From Microbacterium sp. Leaf151 (GTDB lineage Bacteria; Actinomycetota; Actinomycetes; Actinomycetales; Microbacteriaceae): a stretch of 64,000 nucleotides of DNA. Positions 49,304-58,509 of this stretch are shown piece by piece (the first letter of the stretch is position 1; each line of letters begins with the position of its first letter). The stretch covers positions 310,001 through 374,000 of the forward strand of contig NZ_LMOR01000004.1 in assembly GCF_001424225.1 (NCBI RefSeq), read 5' to 3'. Position numbers and translations under genes: made by a program. The notes beneath the pieces are model-generated. The model saw only the letters and a program-made list of their open reading frames with translations, did not search any database and had not been told where the DNA came from.

Positions 49304-49439
49304 CTGTACCTCCGAGGGTCCGAGCCTAGGCGGCGGTGCTGTGCGCTGGCAGCGGACGCGCCGATCCAGTCCCGTGGCGACGCCCGGATGTCGGAGGTCG
49401 TTTGTAGGGTGGGACAGTCCGGCGACCGAAGGGGGAAGC

Positions 49440-51545
49440 ATGCGAACGCCCAGGGCGGCACACATGCTGGCCACGCTGTTGATCGTGTCCGTCGGCGTTC
49501 TCGTCGCCCCACTGAGTGCCTCCGCGGTTCCCCCGCCGTCGCTGGGCTCCAGTTACGTGATCGACCGAGCCGACGCGCTCACCGACGGTGAAGAGGCCTC
49601 CGTCCAGAGCCGCATGGTGTCGCTGCGCGAGCAGACCGGGCTCGATCTGTGGGTCGTGTACGTTCCGGAGTTCACCGACCCGCCGGGGGCCGCCGACTGG
49701 GCGAACGAGACGGCGAACCGCAATCAGTTGGGCCCCGATCAGTACGTGCTCGCCATCGCCCTCAGCGGCGACACCTTCTCCTACTACCTCTCCGGAGACG
49801 CCGAAGACGGCGACCTGTCCGCCGCGCAGCTCGGCGAGATCGAGCAGAACCGCGTGCAGCCGGCCCTCGAGGCGGGCGACGACGTGGGAGCCGCCATCTC
49901 GGCCGCCGACGGGATCCGCGCCGCACACATCGAGGCCGGTGGGGGCGAGCCCGCCCCTCCCCCCTCGCCCGCCGGCTCCGGCGGACCCGCGCTCGGCCCC
50001 ATCGTGCTCGTCGGACTCCTGCTCCTGGCCGTCGCGATCGGTCTCGTGTGGTTCGCGCTGCGACGTCGGAAGCAGGCTGCCGCCGGCACCTCGAACGCCC
50101 CCACCGAGAGCATCGAAGACCTGTCGCGGCGGGCGGGCTCGGCGCTGGTCGCGACCGACGACGCCGTCAAGACCAGCGAGCAGGAGCTCGGTTTCGCCCG
50201 CGCCCAGTTCGGCGACGAGGCGGCGGAGCCGTTCACCGAGGTGCTGACGCAGGCGAAGGCCGACCTCGACCGGGCGTTCTCTCTTCAGCAGCAGCTCGAT
50301 GACGACGTGCCCGAGACCCCCGAGCAGCAGCGCGTCGCGTACGCCGAGATCATCCGCCTGTGCGCCAGTGCAGACGAGGCCCTGGATGCCAAGGCCGCGG
50401 CCTTCGACGAGCTCCGCGCCCTCGAGGCCGACGCGCCGGCGGCCCTCGCGGCCACGCGGGAGCGGCAGGCAGCGGCTGACGCCGCGTTGGCGACGGCCGA
50501 GGCCGACCTCGCGCGGTTGCGCGAACGCTTCGCCGACGACGCCCTCGAGGCCATCGCCGACAACCCCGCGCAGGCCCGAGAGCGTCTCGACTTCGGTATC
50601 GCGCAGTCCCGCGCGGCGGAGACCGCGCTGAGCGAGGGCCGCACCGGTGAGGCCGCCGTGGCGATCCGCGCAGCTCAAGCTGCCGTCGCCCAGGCCGAGA
50701 CCCTCGAGCGCGCCATCGCAACGCGGGGCGCTGACCTCACCGATGCGCAGCAGCGCGCTGCGGCCCTCGTCGCCGAGATCGAGGGCGATCTGGCCGCGGC
50801 CGCGCGTCTGCCCGATTCCGACGGACGTGTCGCCGCCGCGACGACCTCGACGCGCACCCAGCTCGACGCCGCCCGCGGTGCCCTGGGCGGCGCCCGCACC
50901 AGCCCGCTGCGGGCAGTCGACATGCTGCAGCAGGCGAACACGACGATCGACGCCGTCCTCGACGCGGTCCGTGACGAGACAGAGAGGCGTCGGCGCGCCG
51001 AGAGCCAGCTCGACGCCACGCTGGCGCAGGCCCGTGCGCAGGTCTCCGCGACCGAGGACTTCATCTCCGCGCGGCGGGGAGCCGTCGGGCCGACCCCGCG
51101 CACGCGCCTCGCCGAGGCCGGCGCCGCCGTCGTGCAGGCGCAGCAACTGCGCGCGACCGACCCCGTCGCCGCCCTCGCGACCGCCCAGCGCGCGGCACAG
51201 CTGGCCGGCGAGGCGGCCTCGCTCGCCCAGAACGACGTCGGCGCCTTCGGAGGCGCGGGCGGCTTCGGCGGCACCGGCGGCGGAGGCGGCGGCATGATGG
51301 GGGCCATCCTCGGCGGCATCGCGGTCGACGCCCTGCTCGGCGGCGGGCAGCGCCGTGGCGGCTTCGGTGGCGGGGCCCTGGGCGGCCTGGGCGGCGGCTT
51401 CGGCGGCACCGGCGGCGGGCGCTCACGCGGCGGAGGCTTCGGCGGCGGCTTCTCCGGCGGGGGACGCAGCCGTGCCGGTGGGGGCGGCGGCTTCTCCGGC
51501 GGCGGACGCGGCCGTGCCGGCGGGGGGAGCGGCAGACGCCGCTAG
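49440..51545 (+). CDS. secreted/membrane TPM-domain protein with coiled coil and Gly-rich tail
   Basis: The 701-residue protein has a signal peptide (residues 1-28, ASA), a TPM domain (about 33-160, with GLDLWVVYVPEFTDPPGAADWANETANRNQLG), a membrane helix (IVLVGLLLLAVAIGLVWFAL, about 180-200) and a long alanine-rich coiled coil (about 215-600). It ends in a glycine/arginine-rich tail of about 100 residues. TPM domains occur in membrane-stress and photosystem-repair proteins. Its next neighbour is a PspA/IM30 gene, which supports a shared membrane-stress role. Confidence 0.85.
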   Translation: MRTPRAAHMLATLLIVSVGVLVAPLSASAVPPPSLGSSYVIDRADALTDGEEASVQSRMVSLREQTGLDLWVVYVPEFTDPPGAADWANETANRNQLGPDQYVLAIALSGDTFSYYLSGDAEDGDLSAAQLGEIEQNRVQPALEAGDDVGAAISAADGIRAAHIEAGGGEPAPPPSPAGSGGPALGPIVLVGLLLLAVAIGLVWFALRRRKQAAAGTSNAPTESIEDLSRRAGSALVATDDAVKTSEQELGFARAQFGDEAAEPFTEVLTQAKADLDRAFSLQQQLDDDVPETPEQQRVAYAEIIRLCASADEALDAKAAAFDELRALEADAPAALAATRERQAAADAALATAEADLARLRERFADDALEAIADNPAQARERLDFGIAQSRAAETALSEGRTGEAAVAIRAAQAAVAQAETLERAIATRGADLTDAQQRAAALVAEIEGDLAAAARLPDSDGRVAAATTSTRTQLDAARGALGGARTSPLRAVDMLQQANTTIDAVLDAVRDETERRRRAESQLDATLAQARAQVSATEDFISARRGAVGPTPRTRLAEAGAAVVQAQQLRATDPVAALATAQRAAQLAGEAASLAQNDVGAFGGAGGFGGTGGGGGGMMGAILGGIAVDALLGGGQRRGGFGGGALGGLGGGFGGTGGGRSRGGGFGGGFSGGGRSRAGGGGGFSGGGRGRAGGGSGRRR

Positions 51546-51638
51546 TCCACCCCTCGCGGGCACCCCGCCCGATCACAGAGAATTCGTAGCATCCGATACC
51601 AGACTCGACATCGTCGCCCTCAGGAAGGAACACCCCGC

Positions 51639-52394
51639 ATGGCCAAGCAGTCCATCTTCGGTCGCATCTCGACCCTCGTCCGCGCGAACATCAATTCGCT
51701 CCTCGACCAGGCCGAGGACCCGCAGAAGATGCTCGACCAGCTCGTCCGCGATTACTCGAACTCGATCGCCGACGCCGAGTCGGCGATCGCCGAGACGATC
51801 GGCAACCTCCGCCTGCTCGAGCGCGACCACCAGGAAGACATGCAGGCTGCGGCGGAGTGGGGCAACAAGGCCCTCGCCGCCAGCCGCAAGGGTGACGAGC
51901 TCCGCGCCTCCGGCAACGCCGGCGAAGCCGACAAGTTCGACAACCTCGCCAAGATCGCCCTGCAGCGGCAGATCTCGGCCGAGGGCGAGGCGAAGTCGGC
52001 CGCTCCCACCATCGCGGCGCAGACCGAGGTCGTCGACAAGCTCAAAGACGGCCTGAACGGCATGAAGGGCAAGCTCGAGCAGCTCCGCGCCAAGCGCAAC
52101 GAGCTCACCGCTCGCGCCAAGGTCGCCGAGGCGCAGAACAAGGTGCACGACGCCGTCAAGTCGATCGACGTGCTCGACCCCACCAGCGAGCTCGGTCGCT
52201 TCGAAGACAAGATCCGGCGCGAAGAGGCCCTGGCAGCGGGCAAGCAGGAGCTCGCCGCCTCCAGCATCGACGCCCAGTTCAACGCGCTCGACGACGTGGG
52301 CGAGCTCACCGAGGTCGAGGCGCGACTGGCCGCCCTCAAGGTCGGCGGACCTCAGCGTGCCGCGATCGACGCACCCAGCCCCGACCAGGTCTGA
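51639..52394 (+). CDS. PspA/IM30-family membrane-stress protein
   Basis: The 251-residue helical protein starts MAKQSIFGRISTLVRANINSLLDQAEDPQKMLDQLVRDYSNSI, the PspA/IM30 N-terminal amphipathic helix and hairpin. Long coiled coils fill most of it. PspA proteins bind and stabilise stressed membranes as ESCRT-III-like polymers. AAGGAA lies 9 nt upstream of the ATG, and the gene follows the TPM protein after 93 nt. A terminator follows. Confidence 0.92.
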   Translation: MAKQSIFGRISTLVRANINSLLDQAEDPQKMLDQLVRDYSNSIADAESAIAETIGNLRLLERDHQEDMQAAAEWGNKALAASRKGDELRASGNAGEADKFDNLAKIALQRQISAEGEAKSAAPTIAAQTEVVDKLKDGLNGMKGKLEQLRAKRNELTARAKVAEAQNKVHDAVKSIDVLDPTSELGRFEDKIRREEALAAGKQELAASSIDAQFNALDDVGELTEVEARLAALKVGGPQRAAIDAPSPDQV

Positions 52395-52400
52395 CATGCT

Positions 52401-52440
52401 CGTGAGTGCACCGCCCGCTCGTCCGGGCGGCGCACTCACG
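52401..52440 (+). terminator. terminator after the PspA-type gene
   Basis: A 17-bp stem with one mismatch (52401-52417 with 52424-52440, loop CTCGTC) begins 7 nt after the pspA-type stop and is followed by TCTT. Confidence 0.75.
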
Positions 52441-52460
52441 TCTTGCGGCGAGGAGCACCC

Positions 52461-53273
52461 GTGACCCGATTCATCGTCGCCCCGCAATGGCAGGGGTCGT
52501 CGTCGTCACGCGCCATGCAGCTCATCGACGGCGCCGAGGCCATCGCCGGAGACCTGCCGCGCAGCTCGACCACCGTGCTCGACGTGCCCACCGAGGCCGG
52601 CGACGCCCAGGGGACGGGGGTTCACCGCCTCAGCGCGCTGGTGCGCATGCGCGAGCGCATCGAAGACGCCGTCCGCGGGTCCGCCGAGCCCGCGATCGTC
52701 GTGGGTGGCGACTGCGGAGTCGCCCTGGGCTCGCTCACGCCCGTCGCGGGAGACGATCTCGCGGTGGTGTGGATCGACGCGCACGCCGACCTCAACACCC
52801 CCGCAAGCTCCCCCAGCGGCGCCTTCCACGGCATGGTGCTGCGCGCGATCGCCGGCGAGGGCGAGAGTCTCCTGCGCCTCGAGCCCGGAATCCCTCCCGC
52901 GCGCCTCGTGCTCGCGGGCACGCGGTCACTGGATGCCGAGGAGCAGCGCTTCATCGAGCATCACGGCGTGCGGGTCGTCGCCCCGAGCGAGATGGCCGAC
53001 CCCGACGTGCTGGCCGACGCCGTGGTCGCGACCGGAGCGACTCGCGTGTACGTCCATGTCGACCTCGACGTGCTCGACCCCGCCGAGGTGGCGGGCGTCG
53101 CCCTGCCCGAGCCCTTCGGTGCCCGCACCGTCGACGTCGTGGCATCCATCCGACGATTGCGGGAACGACTCCCCCTCGTCGGCGCGACGCTGACGGAATT
53201 CTCGCCGTCGTCGCCGGTGGCTGCCGTCGATGACCTCGGCACGATCCTGCGGCTCGTGGGAGCCCTCGCGTGA
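52461..53273 (+). CDS. arginase/agmatinase-fold protein with altered metal motif
   Basis: The 270-residue ureohydrolase-family protein has VWIDAHADLN (Asp106, His108, Asp110) and YVHVDLDVLDP (Asp pair), four or five of the usual Mn ligands. The first motif is VVGGDCGVALG: the His of GGDHS is Cys. A GTG start has GAGGAG 6 nt upstream. Substrates of the family include arginine, agmatine and formiminoglutamate; which applies here is not known, nor whether the Cys form is active. Confidence 0.85.
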   Translation: MTRFIVAPQWQGSSSSRAMQLIDGAEAIAGDLPRSSTTVLDVPTEAGDAQGTGVHRLSALVRMRERIEDAVRGSAEPAIVVGGDCGVALGSLTPVAGDDLAVVWIDAHADLNTPASSPSGAFHGMVLRAIAGEGESLLRLEPGIPPARLVLAGTRSLDAEEQRFIEHHGVRVVAPSEMADPDVLADAVVATGATRVYVHVDLDVLDPAEVAGVALPEPFGARTVDVVASIRRLRERLPLVGATLTEFSPSSPVAAVDDLGTILRLVGALA

Positions 53274-53725
53274 GCCCCATCCCCCGACCTCCGGCCGGGT
53301 GGCGCGAGCGCGCAGACAGCGCGGTCGCTCGCGGGCGACGGTTCGATCGCTTCATCCCGGCCGCGCTGCTCGACACGCCCGTCAGCCGGATCGGCTACTG
53401 GTACGGCTGCGCCCTCGGGTGGACCTGGGGATCCGTGTGGAGTACCGGCCGCATCGAGAAGCGGGCGGGTCTGTGGGTCTTCCGGGGGCTTCCGTCGTGG
53501 GCGTTCCCCCGCGGCGGCGTGTGTGTGGGCGCCTGCTTCCTGACCGGCGACGACCGTCCGACCGACACGGTGCTCAGACACGAGGCCGTGCACCGACGCC
53601 AGTGGCGCCGCTACGGATTCCTCATGCCGGTGCTCTACGCGCTGGCCGGGCGTGATCCACTCCGCAACCGCTTCGAGATCGAGGCGGGCCTGATCGAGGG
53701 CAACTACGTGCCGCGCGGCAGCTGA
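53270..53725 (+). CDS. small HExxH-motif protein
   Basis: The 151-residue product has a basic N-terminus, hydrophobic stretches around residues 40-55 and 75-90, and HEAVHRRQWRRYG (HExxH) at about residue 106, followed by FEIEAGLIEGNY with a possible Glu ligand. The pattern suggests a zinc peptidase-like fold but the protein is short. Its GTG overlaps the arginase-like stop as GTGA, so they are co-translated. Confidence 0.65.
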   Translation: MSPIPRPPAGWRERADSAVARGRRFDRFIPAALLDTPVSRIGYWYGCALGWTWGSVWSTGRIEKRAGLWVFRGLPSWAFPRGGVCVGACFLTGDDRPTDTVLRHEAVHRRQWRRYGFLMPVLYALAGRDPLRNRFEIEAGLIEGNYVPRGS

Positions 53726-53907
53726 CGCGCGGGCCTCGACCGGCACCGGGACAGCTCGCGACGAGACGACGTCCGTGGGCGAAGCACGGTGGGGTGCCTC
53801 GGCGTCCGCGCCCGGTCGATTCACTTACGTGCGCCGCGAGAGGTCGTCCGCGAAAAGGATGCACCGCGAGGCTCTCGCAGGCGGACAGGCGCCGGAGCGC
53901 GTCGACG

Positions 53908-54372
53908 TCAACGCGCGGTCGCGAGACCGAAGCGCTCGGGAGTGTGGATGGCCAGCGCGGCGACGCCGTGACGGCTCATCAGGTCGTCGACGATCTCGGC
54001 CGTCCCGAGGTATCCACCCAGCAGCACCACGCGGGTCGCGTCGTCGTCTGCACAGAGCATCTCGCCGGCCCAGCCCGAGACAGCGCGCGCAAGAGCCTCT
54101 CCGGGCGCGCAGCCACGGCCGGTCCCGGGGGCGCCGGCCCGGCGGGAGCGGTCGAGCCAGGTGAGCGTCATGCGCGCCGGGGCGGCGACGGAACCCATCC
54201 ACGACTCGTCGGGGACCTCGATGAACACGCGTCCGGTCGAGCAGATGGGCAGCGTGGCCAACAGCGTCTCGAGCTCGACGAGAGAGGTCTCGTCGGCCGT
54301 CACGAGATGCTGCACGCGCGTGTGCCGCGACGCCCGGCAGGCGGCGGCGTTGTGCTCGGTGGACGTGGTCAT
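53908..54372 (-). CDS. SIP-domain protein (siderophore-interacting C-terminal domain only)
   Basis: The 154-residue protein corresponds to the C-terminal NAD(P)H-binding half of siderophore-interacting ferric reductases: LVTADETSLVELETLLATLP, RVFIEVPDES, LTWLDRSRRAG and VVLLGGYLGTAEIVDDLM. The FAD-binding N-terminal half is missing, so it cannot by itself be a full ferric-siderophore reductase. A DtxR-like iron box overlaps its promoter, consistent with induction when iron is scarce. No siderophore uptake gene is adjacent. Confidence 0.8.
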   Translation of the reverse strand: MTTSTEHNAAACRASRHTRVQHLVTADETSLVELETLLATLPICSTGRVFIEVPDESWMGSVAAPARMTLTWLDRSRRAGAPGTGRGCAPGEALARAVSGWAGEMLCADDDATRVVLLGGYLGTAEIVDDLMSRHGVAALAIHTPERFGLATAR

Positions 54373-54382
54373 GATGGCATCC

Positions 54383-54412
54383 ACTATACCCCCGGCGAAG
54401 GGTTGCCTAACC
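54383..54412 (-). promoter_or_regulatory. promoter with DtxR/IdeR-like iron box
   Basis: On the minus strand AGGTTAGGC-AACC (within 54413-54401) matches the AGGTTAGGC core of the IdeR/DtxR consensus, with one base less in the spacer. TATAGT (54388-54383) is a good -10 box. The SIP ATG lies 10 nt after it. Confidence 0.55.
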
Positions 54413-54550
54413 TGAGTTCGCGCCCTGTATCTCGACGTCGAGGCGGTCGCCGGGCACGAGCCGTGGCCGCGGATCGTCCGCCGACGCAGGACATCTACCG
54501 CGCATCATGCGATCCCGCTGCCGATCCCGGGGCGCGGCGGGCCCAACAGG

Positions 54551-55264
54551 TCAGACGACCAGCAGATCTCGCAGTCGGCGCAATTCGTCGTCGGTCACAC
54601 CGTTCGCGCGCAGGTATCCGGCCGGGGAGCCGTACTCGCGATCGAGGCGTTCGAGCAGCGTGCGCATGACCGGCGCCGGGGACCGCGTCGCCAGCGCCTC
54701 CGCGTGCACGGCGCGCGGGTGCAGGGCACGGACGGCCCGCAGCACGGCGGCGTTGCGTTCGGCCGGCAGAAGTTGCTCTGTGCGGGCGTAGTCGGCGATC
54801 ACGGCTTCGCGGTCGACCCCGGCGGCGTCGAGCGCGATGGCGACGGTGACGCCCGTGCGATCCTTGCCGACGGTGCAGTGCACGAGCACGGGCTGCGCGC
54901 TGAGGATGCCGCGCACCACCGCGACGACGCGGTCGGCGGAATCGTCGACGATCGCGGCGTACAGGGCGTCGAGGCTCAGGTCGTTCGCGAAGAAGGACGC
55001 GACGGAGCCGAGGAAGAGCGGTTCGTGCTGCACGTCGACCGCGAGATCGTCCAGACGGCTCGGAGCGTGGGCCACCTCGGCGTCATCGCGCAGATCGATG
55101 ACGCGTCGGATGCCGAGCTGACGGAGTGTGCGGACACCGGCGTCATCGACGGCGACGAGGTTGCCCGACCGGAACAGCACCCCGTCGCGCGTGCGTCCGT
55201 CGCCGGCGCGCAGACCGCCGACGTCGCGGAAGTTCGTCGCACCCGAGACCAACGACGCCGTCAT
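54551..55264 (-). CDS. tyrosine/serine protein phosphatase
   Basis: The 237-residue protein has the P-loop phosphatase signature VLVHCTVGKDRTG (Cys-x5-Arg) and an N-terminal TNFRDVGGLRAGDGRTRDGVLFRSG, typical of the Tyr_phosphatase_3 (IphP-like) family. RRVIDLRDDAEV holds the conserved Asp/Arg region. It dephosphorylates proteins or phosphoinositides. The ATG overlaps the AhpD-like stop as ATGA. The 178 nt to the SIP gene shows no clear gene. Confidence 0.9.
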   Translation of the reverse strand: MTASLVSGATNFRDVGGLRAGDGRTRDGVLFRSGNLVAVDDAGVRTLRQLGIRRVIDLRDDAEVAHAPSRLDDLAVDVQHEPLFLGSVASFFANDLSLDALYAAIVDDSADRVVAVVRGILSAQPVLVHCTVGKDRTGVTVAIALDAAGVDREAVIADYARTEQLLPAERNAAVLRAVRALHPRAVHAEALATRSPAPVMRTLLERLDREYGSPAGYLRANGVTDDELRRLRDLLVV

Positions 55265-55758
55265 ACGTCGTGCCCCCGGGGCGCGTTCGCGGGCGCGTCT
55301 GTGCGCGGCGGTACCGGGTAGCGGCCGGCGATGGCCACGCGATTGAACGCGTTGATAGCCACCAGGACCCAGCTGAGGGCGACGTACTCCCGCTCGCTCA
55401 GGATGCCGCCGGCCTGATCGTAGACGTCGTCGGGGATGCCGTCCTCGTGGATGAAGGTGAAAGATTCGGTCAGCTCGAGCGCGGCCCGCTCGCGTTCGTC
55501 GAAGACGCCCGACTCGCGCCACGTGGCGATCTGCGCGATGACATCGGCGTCGAGTCCGGCTTTCACCGCCGCCTCGACGTGAACGCGCACGCAGAAGGCG
55601 CAGCCGTTCAGCTGCGAGGCGTGGATCTGCACGATCTCGCGCAGGCGAGCGTCGAGCCCGGCGTCGGCTGCGAGCCGGCCGACCGTGGTCGAGAACGACC
55701 GCAATGCCGCGTACGCCTCGGGGGCCTTCTTCGACAGGTGCACGCGTTCCTCGGCCAT
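55261..55758 (-). CDS. AhpD-like carboxymuconolactone decarboxylase-family protein
   Basis: The 165-residue helical protein carries NGCAFCVRVHVEAA, the redox CxxC-x3-H motif of AhpD-type proteins, which reduce peroxiredoxins. ATG at 55758 follows TAGGCT with 6 nt, so a leaderless transcript is likely; an upstream in-frame GTG at 55764 lies inside that spacer. It is first in a two-gene operon with the phosphatase. Confidence 0.9.
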   Translation of the reverse strand: MAEERVHLSKKAPEAYAALRSFSTTVGRLAADAGLDARLREIVQIHASQLNGCAFCVRVHVEAAVKAGLDADVIAQIATWRESGVFDERERAALELTESFTFIHEDGIPDDVYDQAGGILSEREYVALSWVLVAINAFNRVAIAGRYPVPPRTDAPANAPRGHDV

Positions 55759-55764
55759 GGCCAC

Positions 55765-55770
55765 AGCCTA
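55765..55770 (-). promoter_or_regulatory. -10 box for a leaderless AhpD-like transcript
   Basis: TAGGCT on the minus strand is exactly 6 nt before the ATG at 55758. Confidence 0.45.
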
Positions 55771-55915
55771 TGGGCCGCCGTGCGCGCACGGGTCGGGATG
55801 CCGAGGGTCGGGCTTCGGGACCCGGCGAACACCCCCGTCGCCCGAACGACCGCGCCGTGACGCCCCGCGGCACGGCGGTGGCGTCGGTGTCGACAGCGGT
55901 GACAGGCTGGGTGCC

Positions 55916-56833
55916 ATGCCCGAGCTCGACGAGTTCTCCTTCCTGCCCGCGCAAGCCGCCTCCCTGGGACGTGCGGAGCCGACGGTGCACCGCGTGCGCC
56001 TGACGCTCTCCGACGGTCGTTCCCTCAGCGGTCTGGCGTGGGGCGACGCACCTCCGCGCGTGACGCTGCTGCACGGCGCCGGACTCAACGCCCACACCTG
56101 GGACACGACGCTGCTGCATCTGGGTGCGCCGGCCCTGGCGCTCGATCTGCCCGGCCACGGCGATTCGTCGTGGCGCGACGACGCCGCCTACGTCGCCCGC
56201 ATCCTCGCGCCCGATGTCGTGGCGGCGATCGAGGCCTGGAGCGACCGGCCGCAGACGCTCGTGGGCCACTCGCTCGGCGGGCTCACGGCGGCCGCCGTCG
56301 CGGCATCCCGGCCCGATCTCGTGTCGCAGCTCGTGATCGTCGACATCACCCCCGGCGTCGATCCCAGCGCGGGCCCCGCGCAGATCCGTGCCTTCTTCGC
56401 CGGCCCGACCGACTGGGCATCGCGCGACGAGCTCGTCGACCGCGCGCTCTCCTTCGGTCTCGGCGGCACGCGCGAGGCGGCAACCCGCGGCGTCTTCCTC
56501 AACTCGCGGGTTCGACCCGACGGACGGGTGGAGTGGAAGCACCACTTCGCCCACCTCGCGGCCGCTGCCGCGAACGCGGGCGCCGATGCGACGACCCCCG
56601 ACGCGGTTCGAGAGGTGCTGGCCACCACGGGGTGGGACGACATAGCCGACGTGGCGCGTCCGATCACCCTGGTTCGCGGCGAGCGCGGTTTCGTCACGCC
56701 CGCCGATGCCGAGGAATTCACGCGTCGCGTCCCCGGCGCCGCGGTGCGCACCCTCCCCACCGGCCACAACGCGCAGGAGGAGGATCCCGGCGCTCTCGCC
56801 GCGCTCCTCGCCGACGCTCAGTCGAACGACTGA
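55916..56833 (+). CDS. alpha/beta-hydrolase
   Basis: The 305-residue protein has TLLHGAGLNAHTWD (oxyanion region), nucleophile Ser in LVGHSLGGLTAAAVA, and the catalytic His in PTGHNAQEEDP. Substrate unknown; such folds include esterases, lactonases and haloperoxidases. CAGGCT lies 7 nt before the ATG, near the spacing of leaderless promoters in this genome. It is divergent from the AhpD-like gene by 157 nt. Confidence 0.88.
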   Translation: MPELDEFSFLPAQAASLGRAEPTVHRVRLTLSDGRSLSGLAWGDAPPRVTLLHGAGLNAHTWDTTLLHLGAPALALDLPGHGDSSWRDDAAYVARILAPDVVAAIEAWSDRPQTLVGHSLGGLTAAAVAASRPDLVSQLVIVDITPGVDPSAGPAQIRAFFAGPTDWASRDELVDRALSFGLGGTREAATRGVFLNSRVRPDGRVEWKHHFAHLAAAAANAGADATTPDAVREVLATTGWDDIADVARPITLVRGERGFVTPADAEEFTRRVPGAAVRTLPTGHNAQEEDPGALAALLADAQSND

Positions 56834-56997
56834 GCGCGAGCGGTCGACCGAGGAGCCCCTCCTCCCCCGGGTCACGAACCGTCGCGCACCGTCACACGCG
56901 GAGGGGAGGGAATACGGGTGAAAGTAGGCTGTTCCCACCCCTGCACGGCATCCACAGCACCCTCGATGCCTTCGGCCTGCGAAAGGACAACCCCGCA

Positions 56998-58509
56998 ATG
57001 CTGCGCCGCACCACCCTCGCCACGAGTGCGCTTCTCATCGGAGCCCTGCTCCTCACCTCCTGCACCGGTTCGAACACCGCGCAGAACCCGACGGGCGAGG
57101 CGAATCCGGATGCCACTCTCACGGTGCGCCTGTCGCTCGAGCCGTCGAACCTCGACATCCGCCGCACCGGTGGTGCCGCCCTCGAGCAGGCACTGGTCGA
57201 CAACGTCTATCAGGGACTCGTGACGCGCAACGCCGACGACGACAACGCCATCACCCCGGCCCTGGCGACGGAATGGAACGTGTCGGCCGATGGCCTCACC
57301 TACACCTTCACCCTGCGGCAGGGGGTGACCTTCCACGACGGCAGCGAGCTCGCCGCCGACGACGTCGTCGCCTCCCTGCAGACGGCGAAAGACGATGCGA
57401 CCATCGCCGACAGCTCCGACCTGGCCGGTGTGACCTCGATCGCCGCCCCCGACGCCTCGACCGTCGTGCTGACTCTCGCACAACCCAACATCGACTTCCT
57501 CTTCACCCTCACCGGGCGGGTCGGCCTCGTCTTCAACAGCGGCGACACGACGAACCTCCAAACGGCCGCCAACGGCACCGGACCGTTCACGGTCGCGAGC
57601 TGGAACACCGGCCAGAGCCTCACGCTCGCGCGCTACGACGGGTACTGGGGCGACACGGCCGGCGTCGCCGAGGTCGTGCTCGACTACATCCCCGACGACA
57701 GCGCCGCCATCAACGCCGCTGTCAACGGCGACCTCGACGTCGCTCTCGAGATCGACCCCGAGTTGCGCGGCCAGCTCGAAGACGGCGGGAACTTCACGAT
57801 CGCGTCGGGCCTGACGACCGACAAGGGCACCCTGGCGTTCAACAACCAGCGGGCTCCTCTGAACGACCAGCGGGTGCGCGAGGCCCTACGCCTGGCGATC
57901 GACCACGACGCCCTCGTCGAGACCCTCGGCTCCGGCGACACCCTCTACGGCCCCATCCCGCCGCTCGATCCCGGCTACGAAGACCTCACGGGCTCCGTCG
58001 CCTTCGATCCCGACCGGGCCCGTGAGTTGCTCGCCGAGGCCGGCGCACAGAACCTGAACCTCACGCTGACCATCCCCAACGTCTACCCCGGCACGATCGC
58101 CACGTTCTTGGTGTCCTCGTTCGCCGACGTGGGCGTCACTCTGCAGGTCGAGCAGGTCGACTTCACCGCGTGGTTGCAGGACGTCTACACGAACAAGGAT
58201 TACGACCTCAGCTTCGTCCGCCACGTCGAGGCGCGCGACTTCGGCAACTGGGCCGATCCGTCGTACTACTTCGGCTACGACAACGCCGAGGTGCAGGGCC
58301 TCTACGCACAGGCACTCGCCACCACGGACGAGCAGCAGTCGTCCGACTTCTTGGCCGAGGCCGCGCGGATCGTGAGCGACGAAGATGCGGCCGACTGGCT
58401 GTTCCTGTCGACACCGCTCACCGCGGTGGGCACGAACGTCGCGAACTTCCCGAAGAACTCCCTCAACGTGCGCCTGCCGCTGGCCGGCGTGACGGTCTCG
58501 TCGGAGTGA
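56998..58509 (+). CDS. peptide/nickel-type ABC transporter substrate-binding lipoprotein
   Basis: The 503-residue lipoprotein has a signal ending LLTSC (Cys22) and a family 5 solute-binding fold: GLTYTFTLRQGVTFHDGSELAADDVVAS, FNNQRAPLNDQRVREALRLAIDHD. It captures peptides or related ligands outside the cell and hands them to the two permeases. GAAAGGA lies 10 nt before the ATG. It leads a five-gene operon in which each junction overlaps by 4 nt. Confidence 0.93.
   Translation: MLRRTTLATSALLIGALLLTSCTGSNTAQNPTGEANPDATLTVRLSLEPSNLDIRRTGGAALEQALVDNVYQGLVTRNADDDNAITPALATEWNVSADGLTYTFTLRQGVTFHDGSELAADDVVASLQTAKDDATIADSSDLAGVTSIAAPDASTVVLTLAQPNIDFLFTLTGRVGLVFNSGDTTNLQTAANGTGPFTVASWNTGQSLTLARYDGYWGDTAGVAEVVLDYIPDDSAAINAAVNGDLDVALEIDPELRGQLEDGGNFTIASGLTTDKGTLAFNNQRAPLNDQRVREALRLAIDHDALVETLGSGDTLYGPIPPLDPGYEDLTGSVAFDPDRARELLAEAGAQNLNLTLTIPNVYPGTIATFLVSSFADVGVTLQVEQVDFTAWLQDVYTNKDYDLSFVRHVEARDFGNWADPSYYFGYDNAEVQGLYAQALATTDEQQSSDFLAEAARIVSDEDAADWLFLSTPLTAVGTNVANFPKNSLNVRLPLAGVTVSSE

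Noticed and set aside
54413-54550. Minus-strand frame of about 33 codons upstream of the SIP gene (near 54510-54412)
   Set aside because: No ribosome site or -10 box, and its stop falls inside the iron box; no evidence that it is translated.
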